A DNA stretch of 64,000 bases from Marthasterias glacialis (GCA_911728455.2 OU452219.1:12924397-12988396); one strand, 5' to 3'. Counted from the first letter of the stretch, positions 29,101-39,100 are shown. Notes: a model not told the origin generated them from the letters alone. Numbers and translations: made by a program.

Positions 29101-32100
29101 TATAAAGAAAAGCATCGAAAACATTATGTACCAATAACTTTGGCTTACTAAAAAGCCTACAAATCCATAAAATTACTGTTTTCATAAAATTGCATACAAA
29201 TGTAAGAACAAAATAATGATACAAATTTATAGAGTTTACAGACACAAACTTCTAAACAATTGTCATTTTAACCTGCCTATTTTTGCTTTCTCTTTATTCA
29301 TGTCTGAAAATTATACTCAAGTTGCTAATAAAACATAACTTACATGTTGTATACAAAGTATATATAATGTCAAGTGTTATAGGTTTTCGCAGTCAATTTC
29401 GACAAATAAGCAGCCAATCTAAACAATGCATCACTCTGTTTCGCGCATAATTTATTGCTGCTCAAAATCATCCAACTTCATTTATATTAAGCCTTCTTGC
29501 TTCATATGCAAATTACAAACAAAATACCATCCAATTTAATTGTTTACTCCCTTGCACAGCATTTGAATTCGCAGGAGATTTTTGCTGTGTAATTGGTCAT
29601 TCAAATAGGACCTTGGTGCAGAGGGGTCAATTAATAGGGGAAATTGATCGAGCAAACCTATTAGCGTTGTGTGGAACAAACTGACAAATGTATCAAGTGT
29701 CCATATTTTCAAATTATTCATTAACCTGTATTTAGAGCTTTTAATATTCTTTATGTAAATGTTGTTTTAACACAAGTTTGCAATTGGTGGATGTTCAGAT
29801 ACTATTATCAAAAAAACTACAGAATCAAACTCAGATTGTAGTTTGCATTATAGGAAACCAATGCCATGTACTTACACAGGGCTCCAAATTTACACAGGAC
29901 CACTAAAACCGAGGCCAGTGGATTTACGGTCAAGTAAACTGGACAAGTCCAGCAGTCTTGTGTTTTTCAATTGAATAAATATGACTCACAGCATAAAATC
30001 TTTAAAAAATTAGACAAATGATGTTTAAATGTTGACTTTGAGTCTGATAATATCTTTTAATTCTGTTGAGTATCGAAGAATACTTGGCCAAAAGACAAAT
30101 GAGATCAATCTTGTCTCAGTGCTTACAAGTTCAAATTCTATAAACAGTTTACATATTAAACTTTTACATATTAAATTATGTGGAAAGTTTTTCCTCATTT
30201 TGGTTCTGCTCTGGCCCAGTAAAATCTTTGAGCTACATACATGTACAAGCCATGTGGTCTTGTGGATGGTCCCACCAAATTCGAGCCATGGTAGTAGACC
30301 TACATGTACATGTACATATAATAATAAAAACAGATCTTAATTGTTCTAAGTACACTGCACTGGATGCACATACATGTAGTATCATGTTTATCACTTAGAA
30401 AAGGGGTTATCACTTAGAAAATGATACTACACAGTCATGACAGTGTTGTGTGTGTGTAGTTTGCATGCTCAAAACAGTTTATTTCTTCACAGTGCACTCA
30501 GAGTGTAGCCTCCACAACTGTGTACATGTCATGTGTAAATTCTGGTCCTTGGGCAAAGAATGTAGTTGTTTGTGTGATTTCTGCGGTTTCATTCAATGGA
30601 GATTTAAATGTCAACAAAGCTCCATATATTTACATGGTAGACCGCACTTTGCACTGCTATATGCAAAACGGCTACTATTTGTGGGAGGTACATGTACACA
30701 TGTACATGTACATGTAGACTGTATATGTTTCTACACAATACAGCATCAACTCATGCATCCATACATGTAAATGCAGGATCTGTCTGACCATGATCACATC
30801 TGACCATTAGACCCATGTACATGTATGATGTAGAACTAGTAACATGAGGGTATAAGTGTACTACATTGTACATTTAATATATGTATACAATGCTGTCCAT
30901 ATGGAGTACAATGAAATAAGTTGTTTACAAACTGCATGTTTATAAAAAAAAAAAAACCTGCTGTGATATGTAAAATACACAATTTACAAAGAAAAATTGG
31001 GAAAGAAATTTGTTTTGTTCAATTGAGTCCAAACCAAATTGTCACAGAAGCTTGATCTACACTGCATGTATACTATAATGTACAACTGTACAGGTAAACA
31101 AACAACTGAAAATTCTAAATCCATGCTTCTGAAGATTAATAGAATTAATAAAATGTGTTTTTCAAGGATGCTCCAAAGCACTTCACAAACCCCCCAATAC
31201 CGCAAGTCTGTTTGTATTTAAAACAGATGGTTCAATGAAAAAAGGAAACTTTGTGGGCCAATAAAGAATTTGGCAAATAAATAAAAACTTAATAGCTTGA
31301 CATGCCAGAAGAATAAATATGACTAGCATTGGTCACGCATGGATAGCATGATTAATAACAAGCACATTACACTGCCCTGATGAGTGAGAAACAAACGGGG
31401 TGCATTCATCCATGCCCTGAAATTCTGCGCCATGTGTTTCTGCGGCAATCCAATATGGATACTGATTTACTGTCAGCCATAGTTTTAAGTGAGCATGAAT
31501 TAAAGGACTGATGATAGCTGTATATGTGTAGGTACTAATGAGTATCACATGAGCTCTGTAGTTTATATTGTATTATTACTTTGTGTGCATAAAGCCATAA
31601 TATCAAAAGAGACGCCTCTGCTTACGCCACTCATTCTGAAATACTTATTAGAAACAAAATGTAACCACAAAGACTTGGCTTTAACTCTTTAATGAACAGA
31701 GTACCCTGACTTATTAAAAGACGGGACCAGCATTAGAGTTTCATAAATCACTCATAGTGCAGCCACCTTGTAAAGGCCGTATCAGAATTAATGACTGTGG
31801 CTGTGGCTTGATCGTCATGGGAACATGCATTGAAGTATAGGATACCCATAGCAACACCCTTAGCAACAGCCTCAGCTGTAGCCGCAGCCACCAATTTGGA
31901 CAGGGTCTAACCAAACTGAGGCTGAAAGGGAAAAATCAGGGCTTGAAGTTGGAGTAAAATTCCACAAGACCGCAGGGCTTGTAGCTCAACATTTTTACTG
32001 GACCAGAATTTATTTTACAAGACTAGAATCTGAATGAGAAAGAATTTTCTACAAAGTTTAACATGGAAACTGTTTTTATTTGAGCAAGCATTAAGAGAAT

Positions 32101-35100
32101 ATTTATCTCATTTCATTTGTCATGTGGGTAGGTATATTTTGATACTCAACAGAATTGAAAGATATTGATCAGATTAAAAAAAGTCAACATTTGAACATCA
32201 TTTCTTTTTTTTTAAAGATATTACAGAGTTGTACATGTAGGTGTTGTTGTTCAATTGAAAAACACAAGACTGCCGGACTTGTCTGGTCTTGAGTTTACTG
32301 GCCCAGGGCTTAAATCACTGGCCTCGGGCCTGTGATCTAGTGTAAAATTCGAGCCCTGAAAATAGTTAGGTACCTTTATGGGGGATGAGAATCAGTATTC
32401 ATTATTGCTAATAGCACACAGGATATTGAACAGCCCGAATATTAAGCCTAAATGTGCGGGACACACCACCATCAATGTGGAAACATTCAGGTCAACATGT
32501 AAACATTTTCAGACTGTCTACATAAAGAGAGTAGACTGCCTTGGATATAAAAGTGTTAACTGTTTTCCATTTCCAACAGCTTAAAAACCCAGTTTAAAAA
32601 CAAAGAGGAAATCGGTTGATCCGCTGAGAAGTTGCATGCCTGACAATTTGGGTGAGGATTACACTTTCCAAAAGGTTGACAGCACAAAAAAAAGAATGTC
32701 CATTCCCTTTAACTTAGAAAGGGTTTCCCTTTAAGTTATGCTTGATCAGTGATGGATACACAATTACAACTGACACCAGTGATAAGGAATGCAATCAAAT
32801 AGCCTGGGTGTCCGTTGATCATTTCAAATAATCATTTCAGCACCAGAGTTTATTTATGTTCGTAAACTGAAAGAAACTGACCATAGTCCAGTCAGTAACT
32901 TACAACCCATTCTAGACCCATCTGACATCCAATTTATATAAATAGTGTATAATACACGTATGTTTGTTTGGTTTGAAGTATTTATAACCACAAGATTTCA
33001 ATTAGTGCAGATTACTTTATGCTGAAACTAACACTGCTGTGTACAAAAAAGAAATCTCCACCTAATAAATTTCATAGATATTAGAATGTAGAACCTTACA
33101 ATACAAATGGTGTGCAGCCTTTTTCAGTGTTTAGTATTACTAGTAGTACAACTTGTACATACATGTATAATGAAATGGAGCCATGACAGGCCTTGTTAAA
33201 GGCAAGGCAGTCCTTCTTTTAAGGGCAAGGCAGTCCTTTTCCTTAGTAAACTAAAAGGACACAGGTGCCCTTTTAGTTTACATAGAGGTCTCTATTTATT
33301 AGACGTTAAAATTTCAACTGGATCGTTTCAAGCCAAGGGCCCCAAGGCAACTCCCCTGCATGAGGGCGATTGCCTATGTTGCCTCCTTGTTGAAGTGTCA
33401 GGCCTGCCATGTAGATGATTATTAAAATAATTTATTTGAAGGGCATACCCAATGACATTTGTAACAAATGGCTTCTGACTGGCACCCCCAAAAAAAAACA
33501 CACAAAAAAAACACAAAGATATTGGCAAAATAGGGAGACCGCCAACATGAGGGCTGGATAGCTCAGTTGGTAGAGCATCGGTACTTTTAGCCAGTGGTCG
33601 TAGGTTCAAATCCTGCTACATTTTTTGTCCACCCCAAACTTGATTTTAAAATTTACCCAGTCAGTTTCCCTTGTGGTTAATTGCTTGATATTCAAATATT
33701 TGGGGGCAGAAAAGTGATGGTAAGCTAAAGTGGTGGTTGGAATCTGCATTCATTTGAAAGTAAAAAGTGGAGTAATTTTCCAAGTTCTGAATTTCAAATT
33801 GAAATATTTGTGTAGCCACACTGCTGTAGAACGTTCAGTTGGTTGATGTGTCAACAAATTACTTGTAAATTATGTAAAAGAAACAAAACAAGCAAAATGG
33901 AAACTAGGAAAGTAACTGTTGTATCAAGTATATTGGGTAAGAGTTTTACTGCTATGGTAAGAATGAACAAAATAAAAGTACTCTACTGTGAACGATTTTC
34001 CATTTGTATTTGTAATAGCAAAATGTAGCTGTGATAATCGTAGCTGTTGGTCAAGTCACTAGTGACCTACTTTTATATGTAGACTCAAGACTAAAAGAGC
34101 TACAACGGTCCATTAAATTTTGCCGATTTTTAAAAGTTTCTTTTCAGCATTTTATATGTTCCCGTTTGTACCTTTAAAATGTTGAAAAAAAAGGCAACAT
34201 GGTTCATAGTTGGAAGGATCATAGATTACAATTATTGGAACCATTTGCAACTAAGCAAATGCTACACAAAAATGTTTCAGTTGCTACTCAATAATCATTT
34301 AACGTTACTCAATATTAGCATAAATTTACTATAACTTTAGTGTGTTGGGCGCAATTGGTTGATCATTGCACAATCCGTCAACCATGACACAATCGATCGA
34401 TCCTGCTGCCAGCCACTAGTCCAACACTTTTTCTTTACGATTCACAACTCTGGAGGAATTTTGTTTTGAGGTTAAGTAACGTCCGAGATATCCTTCAGAA
34501 TCGACTGATCACAAAGCGTGATCGAACGACCGATCGCGCCCAACATACACAAAATACGTTCAGTCAAATATTTTGTCATGCAAGATTACTGGACAATAAC
34601 GTTCTGTTTTAAAATTGTGTGTGGTATGTTTTCGCAAAAACTTGTGGGGTCATGGTCCAAATTAAAATGTGCTCGAATACCACGGTCTTGATCGATGTGA
34701 TGGTACTGTGTGTCCTTTCCAAATAAATAAGTAAAAAAAGGTAGGCCCTACTCGTCTATGTCTGACCTAAAAATACAAATTCAAACCACGTTCAGACTCA
34801 AAACGCTCAGCTGTAACTTCTCCATCTCCATCTCCATAGGTTTTAAGTCAGCAAAATATCCTGTCGGATAAATCAACGCCAACTTGGCACGCTGCGTGTG
34901 GAAATAGGCTCGCTTCTAAATTATTGCAGTAACTTTGTAAGTTCCGCCATGAAACAAGAAAACTGTCCCACAGAATCTAAGGATGGAATACCGAATAGTT
35001 CGCGGCCTGTGGTCAGAGTGTCACCTTGGACAGTCGACCTACGTTCAACCACCAAGTTATGATTGATCATGTGTGTTTTGTGTTGAGACGCGAGTACGGT

Positions 35101-35261
35101 TCATTTCTGTGCTGCTGGTTCCTAACACTTGTTGTGGAGCGTTTTGAGAATGACAAGATCTGCCTGATTATGGAAATCTAGCAAAATAAGTACATTTTGT
35201 CAATGAAAAGCAACAATTCTACCGACTGTACGCTTACCTGGGTACTTGAAAGATGTGCCAT
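14137..35261 (-). CDS. TP53BP2/PPP1R13B-like (ASPP): ASPP-family gene (apoptosis-stimulating of p53 protein), 5' part, 4 exons
   Basis: ASPP proteins bind p53-family factors, PP1 and Ras-pathway partners; vertebrate ASPP1/2 have an N-terminal ubiquitin-like/RA fold, a coiled coil, ankyrin repeats and an SH3 domain. Only the N-terminal fold and the linker after it are in this window. Inferred exons, in gene order: 35238-35261 (candidate), 28894-29041, 23472-23597 and 14137-14180. Splice phases agree (0, 1, 1, 0) and give 114 residues. Recognisable segments are [51 protein letters not shown] and [10 protein letters not shown], which follow the order of the vertebrate ASPP N-terminus. The linker residues RSKRNNG resemble the LKRNG region. 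The glutamine-rich coiled-coil exon was not found on either strand, so the gene continues left of position 1. Introns are 5-9 kb and full of repeats. Whether the animal has one or two ASPP genes cannot be told from here. Confidence 0.85.
14551..14673. mobile_element. Palindromic MITE related to the GGGCCCAATTTC group
   Basis: GGGGCCAAATTTCACGGCCT against GCTCTATGAACCTGGGTCC, with an inner AACTCTGCACTTACAG/CTGTAAGCGCAGAATT pair. Confidence 0.65.
14676..14768. mobile_element. Palindromic MITE, GGATTTCACAAA ends
   Basis: GGTGTGGATTTCACAAAGTG on the left and TTTTGTGAAATCCACCCC on the right are inverted; inner arms AGACTAGTC and GAACTAGT. It abuts the preceding MITE. Confidence 0.7.
14812..14969 (-). 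repeat. ~165-bp interspersed repeat family, copy 4
   Basis: An inverted copy with AATGCCTTGGTGCCCTTGCC and CCATTGCCTTGG. Confidence 0.8.
20590..20845 (-). repeat. ~230-bp repeat family, copy 1
   Basis: Contains AAAGCAAGACACTTAACC and GCAAAAGAACCCTGTG, which match in inverted form GTTCTTTTACGTGC and AAGTGTCTCAGTG in the copy at 50975-51190. Confidence 0.55.
20905..21115 (-). repeat. ~580-bp interspersed repeat, partial copy
   Basis: The inverted 5' part of the family, with the AAGAGAATCTTTGTTCTCTT and GTACTCTCAAAGAAAAATGA landmarks. Confidence 0.8.
22730..22890 (+). repeat. ~165-bp interspersed repeat family, copy 5
   Basis: A diverged copy with GAGAGGGCAAGGGCATTTTC and AAAGGGGCAATAAGGCCAAG. 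Confidence 0.7.
23472..23597 (-). CDS. TP53BP2/PPP1R13B-like (ASPP): ASPP exon 3: second half of N-terminal fold
   Basis: The acceptor CTCCAACAG|AGCGACC and the donor GATCAAG|GTGGGT give 126 nt, phase 1 at both ends. Joined to exon 2 the split codon reads Glu and the protein continues [17 protein letters not shown], then [10 protein letters not shown] and a polar tail. Vertebrate ASPP has ERPV, a DVLQRFG-like helix and NEVRFFLRHE at the same places. This closes the ubiquitin-like fold. Confidence 0.9.
25411..25522. mobile_element. Palindromic MITE, GGTGGCAGCAGACTTACC family
   Basis: The same inverted arms. The interior also matches the POLH-intron copy (ATTGT..GCGTAGT..TGA..CATG). Confidence 0.75.
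26809..26950. mobile_element. Palindromic MITE with CCGAGCCGAAGGCGAGG core
   Basis: The ends GGGAATAAAAGAGTGG and its near-complement at 26935-26950 are inverted. The central part has GGCCGTGTGATA against TATCACACGGCC. Confidence 0.7.
27389..27521. mobile_element. Palindromic MITE with GGCTTTGCCTCGGG core
   Basis: The left arm ACAATTGTTGCAGGCTGTGT and the right arm ending GCGTGCAACAATTGT are inverted. A GATGGGGTCC/GGACCCCCATC pair lies inside. Confidence 0.7.
28894..29041 (-). CDS. TP53BP2/PPP1R13B-like (ASPP): ASPP exon 2: N-terminal ubiquitin-like/RA fold, first half
   Basis: The acceptor CTGTAG|ATG and the donor GGCTGTG|GTAAGG bound 148 nt that end in phase 1. The translation begins [12 protein letters not shown] and continues through [18 protein letters not shown] to HLAELWRGC. 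This matches the vertebrate ASPP segment with VYLSN, EVPVTPET, CRDVVD and CHLAE in the same order. The Met at the exon start aligns with the Met just before the VYLSN strand in vertebrates, so this exon could carry the true start codon. Confidence 0.9.
29877..29980 (+). repeat. Solo arm of the CAGGGCTCGAA MITE
   Basis: CAGGGCTCCAAATTTACAC, then GAGGCCAGTG and GTCTTGTGTTTTTCAATTGA, matches the complement of the right arm of the element at 31937-32358. Confidence 0.6.
31937..32358. mobile_element. hAT-like MITE with CAGGGCTYGAA ends
   Basis: The left end CAGGGCTTGAA and the complement of the right end CAGGGCTCGAA form inverted repeats of the hAT type. AAAAT flanks both ends, but a full 8-bp duplication is not evident. 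No transposase ORF is present. Confidence 0.55.
33186..33408 (+). repeat. ~165-bp interspersed repeat family, copy 6 (extended)
   Basis: A diverged copy with an internal duplication of AAGGGCAAGGCAGTCCTT (33220s) and the GCCCCAAGGCAACTCCCC end. Confidence 0.65.
33552..33620 (+). repeat. tRNA-Lys-like SINE head or tRNA pseudogene
   Basis: A box TAGCTCAGTTGG at 33559-33570 and B box GGTTCAAATCC at 33603-33613 are intact, and ACTTTTAG resembles a Lys (UUU) anticodon loop. The acceptor ends do not pair (GGCTGGA against TACATTT) and the anticodon stem is poor, so a functional tRNA is unlikely. Confidence 0.6.
35238..35261 (-). CDS. TP53BP2/PPP1R13B-like (ASPP): ASPP candidate coding exon 1 (MAHLSSTQ)
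   Basis: The minus strand shows a strong splice donor, CCCAG|GTAAGCG, with the exon ending at 35238. In the frame that joins exon 2 in phase 0, the first ATG after an upstream in-frame stop is at 35261-35259. It has a favourable start context (G at -3, G at +4) and encodes MAHLSSTQ before the first Met of exon 2. Vertebrate ASPP2 also has a very short coding first exon before this fold. The surrounding sequence is richer in CpG than its neighbours, as expected near a promoter. If this exon is wrong, translation could start at the ATG that opens exon 2. Confidence 0.45.
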
Positions 35262-36449
35262 AACTACCAGAAATCTCCAGAATATCCCATCTTTTTGTAT
35301 CGATTCTAGTCAGAATATAATGTTCAACGTGTTTCCCAATGCGATGTGTACAACCTACACACACGATCCGGATGTTTACCGTATAAACGCTTTTGCATTG
35401 ACTGGTGTCCAAACCCAATCCTCATTCAAGAGCACGTCCGACGAGCGTGCACCAGCAGAGTAAGAGTTTATTCATAGGGCCTTTTCGAAATTAACTTTGG
35501 CTTCTGCGCTCTCGTCGTAGGAGTAGTTTCCCTGGGTGGTTGTGGTTAGAAAAAAAAACAGCAATTTATCATTTTAAAATGACTGAAAGGTTTGAGGATC
35601 AACCCATCAGAATAAAGATTACGTTTGTTTTGTTTTCATACACGCCCTAATAATAATCTATTACAGATGATTTGAACATTATTTGAATTACAAACTTCTT
35701 CCTAACTATGTAGCCTAATCTGATATGATAATAAAGAAGGGTGTTTTACTTTTGAAACAAAAAACATGACTCAAGGGGAGACGTTTTAGTGGGGGGGAAC
35801 GAACACATTATATGGATAAATCCATTGGTTCTTAATATAGTTAAATTAGCATATTAATAAAATCCTGACAGATTTCATTGACAATCAATTTCTTGAAACA
35901 TTTATTATACTCCGAGTGGACATCCCCCACATTTCGTCTGATCCGCCCCCTCGAAAATAAATATTCCAGGTACAAACGTAACAAACAACAGAGGGCGCTA
36001 TTAAGGTCAACAAAACTCAGGCCGCCGGGAGAGATTGCGCGGAAGAGGGAATTACAAAAGCTGAATTTCCCTGAAAAAGGGGAAGAAAGGGGTAAGTAAA
36101 ACCATAGAGCAAGGAGTAACCTTGTTCAAAATCATCAGCGACTAGTCTGAGTACCGTGGAAAATTCATGATAATTTCAAATGGCAAGATAGTGTCCAAAT
36201 ATTAAATGAAAGGTCAATCAAATCAAGTGAGTGATTGGCGAATATCGAATGGCGATGCCGATGTCCACCAATGGACAATGGACAATGGACAACTGAACAG
36301 GTTGTTCAATAGGGTTGAAGTGTGCCAAAAATAATCGCATTGCTTCGGTATTGTGACATGATGTTGATATTATATTGTTTGATGTGTCGTGCATTGAAAT
36401 AAAGACAGTTCTGGTTGCTCACTAGTTAAAGTCACTGGAGTGTGGGTTT
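35262..36449. promoter_or_regulatory. Putative divergent promoter region between ASPP and POLH
   Basis: This stretch lies directly upstream of the candidate ASPP exon 1 (minus) and contains the candidate POLH leader exon (plus). It is locally CpG-enriched near 35430-35520 and 35940-36060. No TATA box was placed with confidence. ORFs here lack recognisable protein content. Confidence 0.3.
35979..36091 (+). other. Possible noncoding first exon of POLH
   Basis: A strong donor, AAAGGG|GTAAGTAA, occurs at 36091/36092 in a comparatively GC-rich stretch on the plus strand, 3.4 kb upstream of the POLH start codon. An acceptor-like TACAG lies just before that ATG. Human POLH also starts with a noncoding exon. 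No transcript evidence is available, and the donor may be chance. Confidence 0.2.
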
Positions 36450-36457
36450 GAGTGACG

Positions 36458-37332
36458 GGAGGCCGGTCATCTCGCCCCCAAACACTCTCGCCCCCAACAA
36501 ACTCGCCCCCAACAATCTCGCCCCCAAACAATCTCGCCCCAGCCTTTGACAATCTCGCCCCCTGACAATCTCGCCCCAAACAAAGTCGCCCCCTGACAAT
36601 CTGAAGAAAAAATTGGAAAAGTCGCCTTTTTAACCATGATGAAGTTAATAAAGTGTTCACTTAAAGTCGATTTCGAAAATAAAGGAAAATGCGTAAATTA
36701 AAAAACAAAGAATATGTGAATGATCTCCCTCGTAGTAAGGAATGGTACATGTTGTTGTTAGGATGTTCTGTGATTTCTTATTGAAAATTGTCTCTCACTC
36801 TTGAATAAAAATAATTTTTTAATGCACTCAGAGGCATTTCGTGGAGACAAAATCAAACCGTCAGTCATTGAACGTGTCACCTGACAAGCTGGGGTGCACA
36901 TTGAAAAATGCCACTTTGATTTGATTCACTGATTACCGAAATCGATCGATCGCAAACTATAGTCCGCCGCCGTGGAAGAGATCAATGGGACGGTGATTAT
37001 TAGTTGCAGAGCATTTCACACTTCTTTGTTGTGATTTTTCAATACCCTTCTCAAACTTCGTTCAGTGGATGATTATAAGCGGATACTTTTCTGACAAAAT
37101 ATCATACAAGTTTTTGACAGCATTGCGACAACATCTCCCATCAATTAATTTCTAAGTTTACACCGTAAGTCATCAGAACTTCCAGTCATCATCAGGGGGC
37201 GACTTTGTTTGGGGGCGAGATTGTCAGGGGGCGAGATTGTCAAAGGCTGGGGGCGAGATTGTTTGGGGGCGAGATTGTTGGGGGCGAGATTGTTGGGGGC
37301 GAGAGTGTTTGGGGGCGAGATGACCAGCATCC
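36458..37332. mobile_element. Foldback-type transposon with tandem-repeat terminal inverted repeats
   Basis: The left end (about 36458-36600) and right end (about 37192-37332) are inverted copies of each other. Both are built from short tandem units of the form CTCGCCCCCAACAA. The outermost bases are GGAGGCCGGTCATCTCG on the left, and on the right the complement reads GGATGCTGGTCATCTCG. Both sides are flanked by GAGTGACG (36450-36457 and 37333-37340), an 8-bp target duplication as in hAT elements. The roughly 590-bp interior has no transposase ORF, so the element is non-autonomous. Confidence 0.75.
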
Positions 37333-37337
37333 GAGTG

Positions 37338-39100
37338 ACGCTAGCCCCATACATTGTGCCAATACGCTGGACTCCCTCCGCTTCTTGGCCCAACGAACCC
37401 TGCCCTTAAAAACCAGACATCAACTTTCGAATCGAGACTTACTTTTTTTGGCAAATTTATCCCTCAATGATCGGTCGGTCGTTGCTATCAGACATGTCAG
37501 ACTCACAGGCAGAGTCTGGAGAAGATTTCCGCACGATCCCCGTGCGATAAATCCTAGGCTTTTGCGGGAATTTTATGTCAAATTTCGGTGATATAAGCCC
37601 ATGTCAACGACGGCGGAGGAGCCATGATGGTTGCTGTTCAGCGCGGATCGTATTCCTGCACTAGTCTTTATTCCAGCAGTCATTTTGCGACGTTTACCTG
37701 ATAGTGGTGACGTCAAGGTGTCGCGCAGCAGTAAACGTTCTTGAATGTGCTGACTGATTGCGCGCATTGGACGTCACCACTATCAGGTAAACGTCGCAAA
37801 ATGACTGCTGGAATAAAGACTAGTGCAGGAATACGACCCGCGCTGAACAGCAACCATCATGGCTCCTCCGCCGTCGTTGACATGGGCTTATATCACCGAT
37901 ATTTGACATAAAATTCCAGCAAAAGCCTTTGATTTATCGCACGGGGGGTCGTGCGGAAATCTTCTCCAGACTCTGCCTGTGAATCTGACATGTCTGACAG
38001 CAACGACCGACCGATCATTGAGGGATAAATTTGCCAAAAAAAGTAAGTCTCGATTTGAAAGTTGATGTCTGGTTTTAAAGGACAGGGTTCGTTGGGCCAA
38101 GAAGCGGAGGGAGTCCAGCGTATTGGCACAATGTATGGGGCTAGAGTGACGCTAGCCCCATACATTGTGCCAATATGCTGGACTACCTCCGCTAGCCCCA
38201 TACATTGTGCCAATACGCTGGACTACCTCCGCTTCTTGGCCCAACGAACCCTGTCCTCTAAAACCAGACATCAACTTTTGAATCGAGACTTACCTTTTTT
38301 GGCAAATTTATCCCTCAATGATCGGTCGGTCGGTGCTGTCCGACATGTCACATATACTCAAAAGAGATTTAACACATGGTGTCACCCAAATCCTTACTTA
38401 TTATTCCATGGTGTCACTTGTTCGTCTCTCTTGGGGCAATGCACGCATTCAGTCAGCACATTCAAGAATGTTTACCGCTGCGCGAAACCTTGACGTCACC
38501 ACTATCAGGTAAACGTCGCAAAATGACTGCTGGAATAAAGACTAGCCCCATACATTGTGCCAATACGCTGGACTCCCTCCGCTTCTTGGCCCAACGAACC
38601 CTGTCCTTTAAAACCAGACATCAACTTTCGAATCGAGACTTACTTTTTTTGCCAATGCACATGGTAATGGTATTCAGTCAGCACATTCAAGAATGTTTAC
38701 CGCTGCGCGACACCCTGACGTCACCACTATCCGGTAAACGTCGCAAAATGACTGCTGGAATAAAGACTAGTGCAGGAATACGACCTGCACTGAACAAACC
38801 ATCATGGCTCCTCCGCCGTCGTTGACATGGGCTTATTATCACTGAGATTTGACATAAAATTCCAGCAAAAGCCTAGGATTTATCGCACGGGGGATCGTGG
38901 GGAAATCTTCTTCAGACTCTGTCTGTGAGTCTGACATGTCTGACAGCAACGACCGACCGATTATTGGGGGATAAATTTGCCAAAAAAATGTAAGTCTCGA
39001 TTCGAAAGTTGATGTCTGGTTTTAGAGGACAGGGTTCATTGGGCCAAGAAGCGGAGGGAGTCCAGTGTATGGGCACAATGTATGGGGCTAGAGTGACGCT
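37338..39100. repeat. Nest of inverted, near-identical copies of a ~430-bp unit
   Basis: The unit runs from GCTAGCCCCATACATTGTGC to an end near GCGCGCATTGG. Blocks: 37338-37770 (+), 37771-38146 (-), 38151-38192 (+, fragment), 38191-38350 (+, partial), 38440-38544 (-, partial), 38543-38652 (+, partial) and 38672-39100 (-). Copies differ by few bases. Junctions fall at short shared sequences such as CTAG. A short non-repeated segment sits at 38351-38437. The ORFs seen here are shadows of the palindrome and differ in frame between copies because of small indels. Confidence 0.85.
37708..37715. promoter_or_regulatory. CRE-like site TGACGTCA in repeat unit copy 1
   Basis: A perfect palindromic ATF/CREB consensus. 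The same site recurs in other unit copies at 38491-38498 and 38716-38723. Function is inferred from the motif only. Confidence 0.3.

Larger units (their letters stand above)
29042..35237. other. ASPP intron 1 (6.2 kb)
   Basis: It holds hAT-like MITE material, one 165-bp family copy, the tRNA-Lys-like sequence and TACATGTA-rich stretches (30230-30900). The part near 34800-35200 is richer in CpG. No further exon was recognised. Confidence 0.45.

Noticed and set aside
33552-33620. Functional tRNA-Lys
   Set aside because: The boxes are good, but the acceptor stem ends do not pair and the anticodon stem is broken.
35200-35418. 72-codon minus-strand open frame over the ASPP exon 1 region
   Set aside because: It looks protein-like (IGKHVEHYILTRID), but it has no ATG and joins ASPP exon 2 out of frame. 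I treat it as 5' UTR around the candidate exon 1.
36473-36600. Regularly spaced GC-rich repeats that could suggest a CRISPR-like array
   Set aside because: The units are about 15-17 bp with no unique spacers, and the same array appears inverted at 37195-37325. They are transposon arms in eukaryotic DNA.
37205-38825. Several 100-150 codon open frames
   Set aside because: They are readings of the foldback arms and palindromic repeat units. Frames change between copies through single-base indels and mirror each other on both strands.
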